From Roseovarius sp. (GTDB lineage: Bacteria > Pseudomonadota > Alphaproteobacteria > Rhodobacterales > Rhodobacteraceae): a stretch of DNA of 42,639 bases. The stretch is taken from assembly GCA_002720475.1 (NCBI GenBank), contig PBIL01000020.1, positions 1 through 42,639 of the forward strand. The letters are read 5' to 3'. The position numbers were made by a program, and so were the translations under genes. The notes under the pieces are model-generated. The model saw only the letters and a program-made list of their open reading frames with translations, was not told where the DNA came from and ran no database searches. Below are positions 25,256-33,567 of this stretch, piece by piece. Each line of letters begins with the position of its first letter. Position 1 is the stretch's first letter.

Positions 25256-25265
25256 CACATATGTG
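25256..25265. promoter_or_regulatory. CACATATGTG palindrome, candidate operator (site 3 of 3)
   Basis: This perfect palindrome lies in the 152-base gap upstream of the CoA-transferase-like genes, about 102 bases before GTG 25367, the same distance as site 1 from its minus-strand gene. The flanking TTCGATCAGG resembles TTGGAGTAGG at site 2. It implies a separate promoter for the 25367-30130 operon. Confidence 0.6.
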
Positions 25266-25366
25266 TTCGATCAGGCTTTGCGCCAGCCGGAAGGTGCAGG
25301 ATTGAGTACCGTTAACTAGGATGGGCCTGTGCAAATTTTCAGTGATCTGCAGAAAAAAGTATCGGA

Positions 25367-26320
25367 GTGGCAAGCCAAACGATGGAAGGCCAAACAAAAC
25401 CCACACGTCGCAGCAAGGTCACAAGCCTGCAAGACGCAGCACTTCTGGCACGAGGCGCTTTGGAAGAACGCCCCGAGCTTTGCCTCGGCGGTCTTTTCAA
25501 GCAAAGCCGCCCGGTCGCGCTGGTGCGCGCGTTGCTGGCCACGGGCGCGGATGGCCTGCATGTGTATTCCTCGCCGGGCGCGGGGTATGACATCGACCTG
25601 ATGATCGCGTCAGGGGCCGTCGAGCAGGTCTTCATTCCCGGCGTTACGCTAGAGAACCGTCTTTGCCCCAATTTCCGCCGCGCAGTCGAGGCAGGGCAGG
25701 TGACCGCCCACGCGCTGGATGCGCTGACCGTGGTGGGCGGGCTGATGGCGGCGGCACATGGTGTGCCGTTCCAGCCAGTCGACGCGCTGCGCGGATCAGA
25801 CGTTCTGAAATACAACCCGCTCTTGCGCGAAATCGACTGCCCATTTTCCGGTCGCCGCATTCACGCCGTCGGACCGATCCGGCCCAGTGTTACGTTTTTG
25901 CACGCGCAGGAAGCCGACCGTTGGGGGAACCTGCGCCATCTCAGTACGATGGTCTATGCCGATCAGCTGATGGCGCGCGCGTCTGACATGGTCATTGCCA
26001 GCGTGGACAGGATCGTGCCGGACGAGGTCGTTCTGGACGATCCTTCGCGGGTCACCGTGCCGTCTCATTATGTCGATGCCGTGGTCGAAGTGCCCTACGG
26101 AGCGCATCCTACGGCAAGCTTTCCCAACTATGCGATGGACGAGAAACATATCGATGCCTACGCCGACCTGGGCGACGCCGCCCGGACCGGCGACCGCAAA
26201 GGGCTGGATGCTTATATCACGCGCCATGTGACCGGACCGAAAAGCCAGGGGGACTACATCGAAGCGGTCGGGGGAGCCAGGCATTTCGCCTGGCTCGAAG
26301 CGGAGGCACGGAACAGATGA
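25367..26320 (+). CDS. Class I CoA-transferase-like protein, alpha subunit (IpdA/GctA-like)
   Basis: This 317-residue protein has the NagB/RpiA-like fold of CoA-transferase A subunits: GGLFKQSRPVALVRALLA at 41-58, SSPGAGYDIDLMIASGAV at 68-85 and LENRLCPNFRRAVEAG at 95-110. The family includes glutaconate CoA-transferase and IpdAB, the steroid C/D-ring opening hydrolase of mycobacteria. Glu96 is in the region where IpdA carries its essential glutamate, but this alignment is from memory. The start is uncertain: GTG 25367 or ATG 25382, neither with a strong ribosome site. The beta-subunit gene overlaps by four bases. Confidence 0.82.
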   Translation: MASQTMEGQTKPTRRSKVTSLQDAALLARGALEERPELCLGGLFKQSRPVALVRALLATGADGLHVYSSPGAGYDIDLMIASGAVEQVFIPGVTLENRLCPNFRRAVEAGQVTAHALDALTVVGGLMAAAHGVPFQPVDALRGSDVLKYNPLLREIDCPFSGRRIHAVGPIRPSVTFLHAQEADRWGNLRHLSTMVYADQLMARASDMVIASVDRIVPDEVVLDDPSRVTVPSHYVDAVVEVPYGAHPTASFPNYAMDEKHIDAYADLGDAARTGDRKGLDAYITRHVTGPKSQGDYIEAVGGARHFAWLEAEARNR

Positions 26321-27084
26321 GTGCGGCGGTTTCCCCACTTGAGCAGATGGTCGTCGTGCTGGCCCGCGACCTGGCCGACGGCGAACTGGGCGCGGCGGGC
26401 GCTGCTGCGTTAGTGCCGATGGCGGCAATCGCGCTGGCCCGCGAATTGCATGCACCGAACCTGACGGTCGGCGGCGAGATGTTCTTCAACCCCGAGCCGG
26501 GGCGTCTGTATCCGTCAATGCTGGACGATCGTGCCCTTGGCCGCTGCGAGGCCGCCGAGACCTTCATCGAGTTGTTCGGCCACAGCCATCACGGGCTGGA
26601 TTTTTTCTTTCACAGCGGCTTGCAACACGATGTTTATGGCAACATCAACCTGCACCACGTCGGCGGCACACTGCACGCGCCAAAGATGCGCGGGCCGGGG
26701 GCGGCAAACCTGTCCTACTGCCACACCTCGACGCGGTTCTACATCTGCCCCACGGCGCATACGGCGCGCAATTTCGTGGAGAAAGTCGACTTTGTCACCA
26801 TACCGGGGCACCTGTCGGGGCCCGAGGCAAAGCGGGCCGCCGGCCTGACCAACGAAGGCCCGCGGCTTGTGGTGACGCCGCGCGCGGTTCTGGATTTCGA
26901 CCCGACGACGCTGCGGATGCGGCTGAAATCGGTCCATGAGGGCAATACGCCTGAAGACGTCCAGCGGCACACCGGGTTCGATCTGGCGATCAGTGGCGAC
27001 GTGCCGCAGACTTGGCCGCCAACGGAGGAGGAGCTGCGCGTTCTGCGACAGCGGATCGACACGTCGGGGACCCTGCGCGCTTAA
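26317..27084 (+). CDS. Class I CoA-transferase-like protein, beta subunit (IpdB/GctB-like)
   Basis: This 255-residue partner of the preceding subunit is translationally coupled (ATGA overlap). Classical beta subunits carry the catalytic glutamate in an SENG motif. Here the corresponding stretch appears to be VGGEMFFNPEPG (51-62), with Glu54 but none of the usual neighbours, so the enzyme may be a ring-opening hydrolase (IpdAB-type) or a divergent CoA-transferase. FVEKVDFVTIPGHLSG (about 154-169) and RLVVTPRAVLDFD (188-200) are shared with the family. The TAXI binding-protein gene follows after 43 bases. Confidence 0.82.
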   Translation: MSAAVSPLEQMVVVLARDLADGELGAAGAAALVPMAAIALARELHAPNLTVGGEMFFNPEPGRLYPSMLDDRALGRCEAAETFIELFGHSHHGLDFFFHSGLQHDVYGNINLHHVGGTLHAPKMRGPGAANLSYCHTSTRFYICPTAHTARNFVEKVDFVTIPGHLSGPEAKRAAGLTNEGPRLVVTPRAVLDFDPTTLRMRLKSVHEGNTPEDVQRHTGFDLAISGDVPQTWPPTEEELRVLRQRIDTSGTLRA

Positions 27085-27127
27085 GCGGCCGGGCCCCAGA
27101 ACCTTTGAACAAAAATGGGAGGATAAA

Positions 27128-28099
27128 ATGTTCAAACGCAAGTTGACCGGATACCGGGCCGCGCTCAGTGCCGTGGCGGCCGTGGGTGCCATGGCCCTTG
27201 GCGGCGCGGCGTCCGCCAAGGATCTCACGATGGGCACGACCAGCCCGACATCGAGCCACTTCACCATCTCGGTCGCGATGAGCAAGGCGATCGAGAAGGG
27301 CATGGAAGACACCAATGTCAGCGTGATCGAGACGGGTGCCAGCGTGGACAATGTCCTGCGTCTGGCGCGCGACGAAATAGACCTTGGTCTTGCCACCACC
27401 GACATCCTGATTTCGGCCAGGAACGGAACCGGCAAGTTCGAAGGCAACCCCATCCCCGATACGGTTGCGCTTTATCCCTATAGCGCCTCGATCCTGCTGA
27501 TCGCCGTAACCGAGGAGTCGGGCGTGACCTCGCTCGAAGAGCTGGACGGGAAGAAGTTCAATCCCGGCATCCGGGGATCGGCCGCCGAAACGCTGACGAC
27601 CAACGTTCTGTCGATGTTCGACATCAACGCCGACCTGGTGCATGGTGCCGTCGGTGACGCGGTGGAAGGCATCAAGAACCGCCAGATCATCGGCTACAGC
27701 AAATACGGGGCTGCGGACTCTGTCGATGCAAGCCTGCAAGAGTTGATGACCAGCACCAAGATGCGCTTGATCGGCTTCACCGAAAAGCAGGAGAAAGCGG
27801 CGAAAGAGGCTATGGAGGGCGTCGCTTTCACGACCCTTCCCGCAGGGCTTATTCCCGGCTCCGAAGCGATGCGGGTGCCCAAGCTCAACGTTTTCTTCCT
27901 GACCCGCACCGGCGTCATGGATGACCAGACCGCCTATGACATCGCCCGCAGCATCCACCAGAACATGAATCTGCTGGCCGAAGCCTGGCCGCAACTGGCC
28001 GGTTACGACATCGCCGCCGATGCCGTCGCGACGATGGAGGCGGGCGTCACCTATCATCCGGGTGCGGCGCGTTACTGGAGAGAGGCGACCGGAAGCTGA
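27128..28099 (+). CDS. TAXI-family TRAP solute-binding protein (second TAXI system)
   Basis: This 323-residue protein starts at ATG 27128 behind GGGAGGAT. A signal peptide (KRKLTGYRAALSAVAAVGAM...ASA) is cleaved near residue 30. The mature protein begins DLTMGTTSPTSSHFTISVAMSKAI, a typical TAXI opening, with IDLGLATTDI, LEELDGKKFNPGIRGSA and the C-terminal AEAWPQLAGYD and YHPGAARYWRE segments. Size is normal for TAXI proteins. It feeds the fused permease encoded 88 bases downstream. Only limited similarity to the TAXI protein at 14403 is visible, so different ligands are likely. Confidence 0.9.
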   Translation: MFKRKLTGYRAALSAVAAVGAMALGGAASAKDLTMGTTSPTSSHFTISVAMSKAIEKGMEDTNVSVIETGASVDNVLRLARDEIDLGLATTDILISARNGTGKFEGNPIPDTVALYPYSASILLIAVTEESGVTSLEELDGKKFNPGIRGSAAETLTTNVLSMFDINADLVHGAVGDAVEGIKNRQIIGYSKYGAADSVDASLQELMTSTKMRLIGFTEKQEKAAKEAMEGVAFTTLPAGLIPGSEAMRVPKLNVFFLTRTGVMDDQTAYDIARSIHQNMNLLAEAWPQLAGYDIAADAVATMEAGVTYHPGAARYWREATGS

Positions 28100-28147
28100 C
28101 CTGCTTCGCGGCCAATCAGGACGGACGGCCGCGCGGGCTTGACCGGG

Positions 28148-28170
28148 GCGGGGTGCTGCGGGCACCCCGC
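28148..28170 (+). promoter_or_regulatory. Perfect stem-loop between TAXI binding-protein and permease genes
   Basis: GCGGGGTGC at 28148-28156 pairs perfectly with GCACCCCGC at 28162-28170 around a 5-base loop. There is no T-run, and the ribosome site of the permease (GGGAGC) begins 8 bases after it. It probably stabilises the binding-protein transcript or dampens permease expression. It parallels the hairpin at 14367-14395 in the other TAXI operon. Confidence 0.65.
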
Positions 28171-28186
28171 CGTTATGGGAGCGAAC

Positions 28187-30130
28187 ATGACACAGACATC
28201 GACCGCGATGCCCTATTGGGAACGGCGCGGAGGGCAGGCGCTTGGTGTGTTGTTTGCGGCATTTGTCGCGCTGCATTTCTTCAATGCCCTGTTCGGACAG
28301 TTCGAACCGCTGGTTCAGCGACCGATCTTTATCGGTTTTGGAATTGGCGGCGCGTTCTTTCTTTATGCGGCGCGGGCCTCACGGACCGGTGCGCGAAGCG
28401 GGCTTGAACGGGCCGTGGACATCGCGCTCGGGTTGCTGGCTTTCGGGGTTTGCCTCTATGTGATCCTGAACCGGGATCGCTTTACCGATATCATGGTGCG
28501 CTACGGATCGCTCGACAAGGCGGCCGCCCTGCTGGCCATCGTGTTGACGCTGGAGGCGGCGCGCCGGGTGATCGGCTGGTTCCTGCCGCTGCTGGCGCTT
28601 TGCACCGTGATCTACTTCTATTTCGGCTACGACCTGATCGACGGCGCCTGGCGCCCGCCGCGCGTGTCCGCACGCACGGCGGTCGAGACATTCTACAGTT
28701 CGACCACCGGGATTTTCGGCTATCTTGCGGATATCGGGGCACGGGTCATCGTGATCTATGTGCTTCTGGGGGCGCTGCTGCTGTCCACGGGGGCGACGGA
28801 TGCCTTCATGAAAATGGCCACATGGATCGCAGGTCGCTCTTATGGCGGCCCGGCAAAGGTCTGTGCCCTGTCTTCGGCGATGTTCGGGACGGTTACCGGC
28901 TCGGCGGTGGCCAATGTCATGGCGACCGGCTCTATCACCATTCCCACGATGAAACGGCTGCGCTACCCGCCGGCCTTTGCCGGCGCGGTCGAGGCAGTTG
29001 CGTCGTCCGCCGGGCAACTTACACCGCCGGTGATGGGGGCTGCGGCCTTCATCATGGCCGAGTTCCTGAACATCCCCTATACCGATATTGTCATCGCGGC
29101 GATCGGTCCGGCATTTCTCTACTACCTCGCTGTATGGCTCGGGGTGGATCTCTATGCGCGCCGGACGGGGCTGCAGCCGACACCGAAGAGCGAAATGCCC
29201 GAGCCGACGGAATTCCTCGCGCCCGACAAGTCGATCCCGCTGTTTCTTCCCATCGCGGCGATGGTCTACTTCCTATTCAATGGCTACACGCCGAGCTATG
29301 CGGGTGCGGGTGCGATTGTCATGCTGGTCCTGGCCTGCGTGGTGGTGCGCCCGTTCGCGCGCGTCGGCAGAGAGCAAGGCGTGCTGGCTTGTTGGGCCAA
29401 GCTGGCCCGCGACATCTATGAAGGGATGGTCGAAGCAGGGCGGGCACTGGTGATGATCGCGGCGCTGCTGGCCTGCGCCGCCATCGTCGTCAAGGTTCTG
29501 ACGGCGACGGGTGCCGGGGTCAAAGTCTCGAACCTGTTGTTTTCTGTGTCCGGTCAAGGGCTGATCGTGGCGTTGTTGCTGGCGGCGGTGCTGGCGATCC
29601 TGTTGGGCATGGATGTTCCGACGACAGCCTCCTACGTTCTGACTGCGGCGATTGCCGCACCGAGCCTCGTGCGGCTTGGCCTGCCAGAACTTACGGCCCA
29701 TCTCTTCGTCTTCTACTATGCGATCCTGTCGGCCATCACGCCGCCGGTCTGCGCCAGTGTCTATGCGGCCGCCGCCCTGGCGGGGGCCAATTTCTGGCGG
29801 GTGGCGGGACGCGCCCTGATGCTGGCCGGAGCGATCTATGTGGTGCCATTTCTCTTTGTCTTCCGACCGGGCATCATGGCCCAGGGCGACGCGGGGCAAA
29901 TCCTTCTGGACATGGGCGTGGCTTGCGCCGCGGTTTTCGCCGTCAGCGTCGGCACGAGCGGCTGGTTTCGTGGAAAGGTGCCGGCCATCGGCCGGTTGCT
30001 GTTCCTGTCGGCTGCTGCCTTGCTGTTCTATGCCGCGCCGGTGGCTGACATTCTTGGCGGACTGGCGCTGGCGGGGCTGCTGGCGTGGCGGTTTCTGCAA
30101 GGAGCGTCGCAAGCCGGCCGCGCCGGATGA
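28187..30130 (+). CDS. Fused TRAP transporter permease (DctQM fusion, TAXI type)
   Basis: This 647-residue protein has roughly 16-18 membrane segments. The N-terminal part (to about 170) corresponds to the small subunit and the rest to the large permease: GGPAKVCALSSAMFGTVTGS, ATGSITIPTMKRL, SSAGQLTPPVMGAAAF, and in the second half LLGMDVPTTASYVL and SAITPPVCASVYAAAA. It starts at ATG 28187 after GGGAGC. It is the transport partner of the SBP at 27128, and a strong terminator follows. It is similar in design to the permease at 12367 but clearly diverged. Confidence 0.93.
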   Translation: MTQTSTAMPYWERRGGQALGVLFAAFVALHFFNALFGQFEPLVQRPIFIGFGIGGAFFLYAARASRTGARSGLERAVDIALGLLAFGVCLYVILNRDRFTDIMVRYGSLDKAAALLAIVLTLEAARRVIGWFLPLLALCTVIYFYFGYDLIDGAWRPPRVSARTAVETFYSSTTGIFGYLADIGARVIVIYVLLGALLLSTGATDAFMKMATWIAGRSYGGPAKVCALSSAMFGTVTGSAVANVMATGSITIPTMKRLRYPPAFAGAVEAVASSAGQLTPPVMGAAAFIMAEFLNIPYTDIVIAAIGPAFLYYLAVWLGVDLYARRTGLQPTPKSEMPEPTEFLAPDKSIPLFLPIAAMVYFLFNGYTPSYAGAGAIVMLVLACVVVRPFARVGREQGVLACWAKLARDIYEGMVEAGRALVMIAALLACAAIVVKVLTATGAGVKVSNLLFSVSGQGLIVALLLAAVLAILLGMDVPTTASYVLTAAIAAPSLVRLGLPELTAHLFVFYYAILSAITPPVCASVYAAAALAGANFWRVAGRALMLAGAIYVVPFLFVFRPGIMAQGDAGQILLDMGVACAAVFAVSVGTSGWFRGKVPAIGRLLFLSAAALLFYAAPVADILGGLALAGLLAWRFLQGASQAGRAG

Positions 30131-30195
30131 CGCCCGGTTTGCCAACACGAGAGACCTGCGCATAACGTGCGCCCTCGCCGAAATTTACCGCCCGG

Positions 30196-30236
30196 CGGCA
30201 GCGCCTACCTGCCCCCCGAAGGCGCTGCCGTCTTTT
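30196..30236 (+). terminator. Rho-independent terminator after the TAXI operon
   Basis: CGGCAGCGCC at 30196-30205 pairs perfectly with GGCGCTGCCG at 30221-30230 and is followed by TCTTTT. The ten-pair GC-rich stem plus T-rich tail fits a plus-strand terminator for the operon ending at 30130, before the convergent DUF35 gene. Confidence 0.85.
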
Positions 30237-30296
30237 CACGGCGTGAGCGCCGCCATGAAGACCCCCCAAAGAGAAGAAGGGCCGACGCCTCTGGTC

Positions 30297-30701
30297 TCAG
30301 GTCATTCTGAAATAGGGAAAGGTAACCTCGTCGGATGCCTTGACAAACGTCACCTCCACCTTGGCTCCGATATGCACTTTTTCAGGATCGTCGGTTTGAA
30401 TTCGGCTCATCATCCGAGGACCTTCCTCCAGCTCGACCAACGCCACAACGTAAGGCACGTCATCCGCGAAAGCCGGGCCTGCCGGACGGCGCGCGATGGT
30501 GAAGGTATGCACCTCGCCACGCCCGCTCACGGTATCGAAGCCGAGATTGTCGGAATGGCAATACGGGCAAACAGACCGGGGATAAAAATGATGCTTGCCG
30601 CAATCGCCGCAAAGCGGGATGTCGAGGCGGCCTTCGCGCGCGGCCTCCCAATAGCGGGCGCTGTCATGGTCGATCACCGGAAGAGGTTTTTCAGTGCTCA
30701 T
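30297..30701 (-). CDS. DUF35 Zn-ribbon/OB-fold protein (second thiolase-fold partner)
   Basis: This 134-residue protein has zinc-ribbon cysteines Cys31, Cys34, Cys45 and Cys48 (LCGDC and VCPYC) followed by an OB-fold (GRGEVHTFTIARR, PYVVALVELEEGPRMMSRI). An N-terminal helix (SARYWEAAREGRL) is typical of DUF35 proteins and contacts the thiolase-fold partner encoded four bases upstream. Last gene of its operon. Similar in layout to the protein at 10726 but clearly diverged. Confidence 0.9.
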   Translation of the reverse strand: MSTEKPLPVIDHDSARYWEAAREGRLDIPLCGDCGKHHFYPRSVCPYCHSDNLGFDTVSGRGEVHTFTIARRPAGPAFADDVPYVVALVELEEGPRMMSRIQTDDPEKVHIGAKVEVTFVKASDEVTFPYFRMT

Positions 30702-30705
30702 CAGC

Positions 30706-31878
30706 TCAGTCCTTCTGCAAAATCACGGTCGCACCAGAGGACAGTGTGCCCCCGGTGCCATGCACCAGCGCGGTCTCGGCACCCTTGACTTGGCGCTCGC
30801 CGCAGTCGCCGCGAAGCTGCCGGACGGCCTCGATCAGCAGAAACATCCCGAACATGCCCGGATGCAGCGCCGAGAGGCCACCGCCACTGGTGTTCATCGG
30901 AAACGCCCCGCCCGGTGCCGTGCGCTGGCCCGACACGAAATCGCCGCCCTCGCCGAACTTGCAGAACCCCAGCGCCTCGAGCGTGAGCAGGACAGTGATG
31001 GTAAAGCTGTCATAGATCTCGACCACGTCGATATCCGAATGGCTCACCCCGGCCATTTTCATCGCGCGTTCCCCGGCCTTTTGCGCGGGAAGCAGGCGGG
31101 CGAGGTCCGGCATCTCGCCGATAGCCCAATGGGTATGCGCCTCGCCATAGCCTTTGACCGCGACGGGCTTGGATTTGAGGTCTTTGGCCCGTTCGGCGGT
31201 GGTCATTACGATGGCACCGGCCCCGTCGGTGACGAGGCAACAATCGAGCAGATGCAGCGGCTCCGAGATCATCGTGCTGGACAACACCTCGTCGACGGAA
31301 AGCGGATCGCGTCGCGTCGCGTCGGGGTTCAACTGTGCCCATTTTCGGGTAGCGACGGCAATTTCGGCCAGGTTCTCGGACGTGGTGCCGTATTCATGCA
31401 TGTGGCGCTGTGCGGCCATCGCATAGCCGCCCACAGGCGTTGGCATTCCGTAAGGGGTTTCATGTTGCATGGACAGGACTGAGGGCCGGCCACCCAGATT
31501 GCGGCTGCGCAGGGATTTTTGGTCCGAGCTGTAGACGATCAGCGCAACCTCGCAATACCCTTCGCGCAGGGCCATGGCGGCATGGGCAACATGCGCCTCG
31601 AAGGCCGATCCGCCGATATTGGTGCCATCGACAAAGGTCGGCATGATGCCAAGATATTCGCCCAGGGTCACGGTGGCAAGCTGGCCCGGTCCGGGCACCC
31701 CCCACATGCCTGCGGTCAGGAGCCCATCGACATCATCAAGCGTCAGCCCGGCTTCCTCGACGGCGGCCTTAGCCACCAATGCGGCATGACCCAGGACCGA
31801 GGCCTTGGTGACGAACTTGCCGTCCTCGAGGGGCGCGTCGGCGATGCCGACGATCACCGGATCTCGCCGGTTCTTCAT
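30706..31878 (-). CDS. Thiolase-fold protein without nucleophilic Cys (second DUF35-paired copy)
   Basis: This 390-residue thiolase-superfamily protein starts at ATG 31878 after AAGGAG. The nucleophile region is NIGGSAFE (88-95) with no cysteine, and the second cysteine motif is HPGMFG (339-344), so Phe343 stands where the paralogue at 9584 has Tyr331. Tyr289 in EIYDSFT is conserved. As with the other pair, retro-aldol (Ltp2-like) or scaffold activity seems likelier than thiolysis. The Phe343 change suggests a different mechanism or substrate from the first copy. Upstream in the operon are an acyl-CoA dehydrogenase and a MaoC hydratase that could prepare the beta-hydroxyacyl-CoA. Confidence 0.85.
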   Translation of the reverse strand: MKNRRDPVIVGIADAPLEDGKFVTKASVLGHAALVAKAAVEEAGLTLDDVDGLLTAGMWGVPGPGQLATVTLGEYLGIMPTFVDGTNIGGSAFEAHVAHAAMALREGYCEVALIVYSSDQKSLRSRNLGGRPSVLSMQHETPYGMPTPVGGYAMAAQRHMHEYGTTSENLAEIAVATRKWAQLNPDATRRDPLSVDEVLSSTMISEPLHLLDCCLVTDGAGAIVMTTAERAKDLKSKPVAVKGYGEAHTHWAIGEMPDLARLLPAQKAGERAMKMAGVSHSDIDVVEIYDSFTITVLLTLEALGFCKFGEGGDFVSGQRTAPGGAFPMNTSGGGLSALHPGMFGMFLLIEAVRQLRGDCGERQVKGAETALVHGTGGTLSSGATVILQKD

Positions 31879-31925
31879 ACGCTCTTTCTCCTTCTTGTCG
31901 GGCCGTCCCGATGCGGTCCGAACGG

Positions 31926-33068
31926 TCAGTTCGGGCGCATGGTCTTGGCAATCAGGGTGCGCTGAATCTGCGACGTCCCGCCCCCGATGGTGCTTTGCAT
32001 CCCTTCACGGAAATATCGTTCCATATCGGCCTCGGGCAGCATCGAATGGCCGCCAAGGATCTGCATGCCGTTGCGTGTGACAGTTTGCAAGGTCTCGGAG
32101 GCGAAAAGCTTGGCCATCGACACTTCGCGCATGCAGGGCGTCTTGGCCGCGGCCATATTGGCGGCGCGATAGACCAGCAGCCGCGCGGCATCAACCTGGG
32201 TCTGCATGTCGGCGAGCATGTGGCGGATCACCTGGAAATCGAAGATCGGACGGTCGAACTGGATACGGTCATGCGCATAGCGCAGGGCATCGTCCACCGC
32301 CGTCTGGGCATTGCCGACATAGGCGGCGGCCACGGCTACACGCTCCAGCTCCAGATGGTCGGTGATGATCGACCAGCCCTCGTTTTCCTTGCCCAGCAGC
32401 GCATCGGCGGGCAGCTTCACATCGTCCACGAAAATCTCGGTGGTGCCGGTCGCGCGCCGCGCCATGGTCGGCAGCTTGCGAATGTCCAGCCCGTCGGTAT
32501 CGTTGGGGATCAGAAAGACCGACAGGCCCTTGTGCTTGGGCGCGTCCGGGTCGGTCCGGGTCAGCATGGCGAGGATCGCGTTGTCGGCTGCGGCGCCCGA
32601 ACACCAGAGCTTCTGCCCCTTGACCACCCAGCCGTTGCCCTCGCGCCACGCGCGGGTCTTGGTCGATGCCGCGTCAGAACCGGCGCCGGGTTCGGAGATC
32701 GAGATCGAGAAACGAATATCGCCGTCGAGGAAGGGCTGGATATACCGCGCCTTCTGTTCGGGCGTGCCGAATTTCTCGACATTCATCGCCGTGAAGGTGG
32801 CCACCATCAGACCGGTCGCGAAATCGAAGCCGTATTTGGCCAACCCCTCGCACATCAGGGCATAGTCCATGATGTCACCGCCAAGACCGCCGCTTTCTTC
32901 GGAAAACAAAATGCCAAGCCAACCCTGCTTGGCCACTTTCTCATAGGCCTCGTAGGGGTATTCGCGCTCGCGGTCGCATTTGCGGATATAGTCGCGGCCG
33001 ATCTCTTCGTCGACGAAACGCTCGACGGTCGCGCGCCACATCTCTTGTTCCGGTGTCAGAAAGTTCAT
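31926..33068 (-). CDS. Acyl-CoA dehydrogenase (IVD-type base)
   Basis: This 380-residue acyl-CoA dehydrogenase has SISEPGAGSDAAS at 123-135, KLWCSGAAADN at 153-163, putative base Glu242 in LELERVAVA, and the C-terminal TIGGGTSQIQRTLIAKTM. It is a complete, probably homotetrameric enzyme with FAD. Its start overlaps the end of the MaoC gene upstream by four bases. In the operon context it likely forms the double bond that the MaoC protein hydrates. Confidence 0.92.
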   Translation of the reverse strand: MNFLTPEQEMWRATVERFVDEEIGRDYIRKCDREREYPYEAYEKVAKQGWLGILFSEESGGLGGDIMDYALMCEGLAKYGFDFATGLMVATFTAMNVEKFGTPEQKARYIQPFLDGDIRFSISISEPGAGSDAASTKTRAWREGNGWVVKGQKLWCSGAAADNAILAMLTRTDPDAPKHKGLSVFLIPNDTDGLDIRKLPTMARRATGTTEIFVDDVKLPADALLGKENEGWSIITDHLELERVAVAAAYVGNAQTAVDDALRYAHDRIQFDRPIFDFQVIRHMLADMQTQVDAARLLVYRAANMAAAKTPCMREVSMAKLFASETLQTVTRNGMQILGGHSMLPEADMERYFREGMQSTIGGGTSQIQRTLIAKTMRPN

Positions 33069-33565
33069 GCGCTCTCTCCCTGTGTTTTGTCGTGCGCCGC
33101 ACGGATTTTGGCTGGCTCTCCGGGGCGATCCAGACGCGACTTGCGGATGAGGAGGCTGAACTCGCAGCGCAGGACCGTTTCGTCCCGCTGGTTGATGCCT
33201 TCCAGCTTGCTAGTCACGACGCCGTGCTTTTCGTCATGGTCCTTCAGATCGACGATTTCGACGCGGGCCCAGAGGGTGTCGTTGATGAAGGTGGGCCTCA
33301 GAAAGCGCAGCTTGTCGCAGCCATAAAAGGCGGCCAGCACGGAGCTGTCGAAGGGGATCATCGCATTGACGATCGAGAACACGAGGCTGCCCTGAACCAG
33401 GCGCTGGCCGTAGAGAGAGGCTTTGGCGTACTCGACGTTGGAGTGCAGTTCCAGCCAGTTCCCGGTCAACATGCAGAAATTGACGACATCGGTTTCGGTC
33501 ATCGTCCGCCCGCTCGAAACGCCGGTCTGGCCAACTGACAACTCTCCGAAAGGGTGACGTATCAC
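33065..33565 (-). CDS. MaoC-like dehydratase/hydratase
   Basis: This 166-residue single hotdog protein of the MaoC family has the hydratase loop TGNWLELHSN (34-43) with His41 retained and Asn36 in place of the usual aspartate, a variation seen in several MaoC subfamilies. GQRLVQGSLVFSIVNAMI (53-70) forms the central helix. It probably hydrates an enoyl-CoA. It lies two bases after the ATP-grasp ligase subunit gene and overlaps the acyl-CoA dehydrogenase gene. Confidence 0.87.
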   Translation of the reverse strand: MIRHPFGELSVGQTGVSSGRTMTETDVVNFCMLTGNWLELHSNVEYAKASLYGQRLVQGSLVFSIVNAMIPFDSSVLAAFYGCDKLRFLRPTFINDTLWARVEIVDLKDHDEKHGVVTSKLEGINQRDETVLRCEFSLLIRKSRLDRPGEPAKIRAAHDKTQGESA

Positions 33566-33567
33566 GT

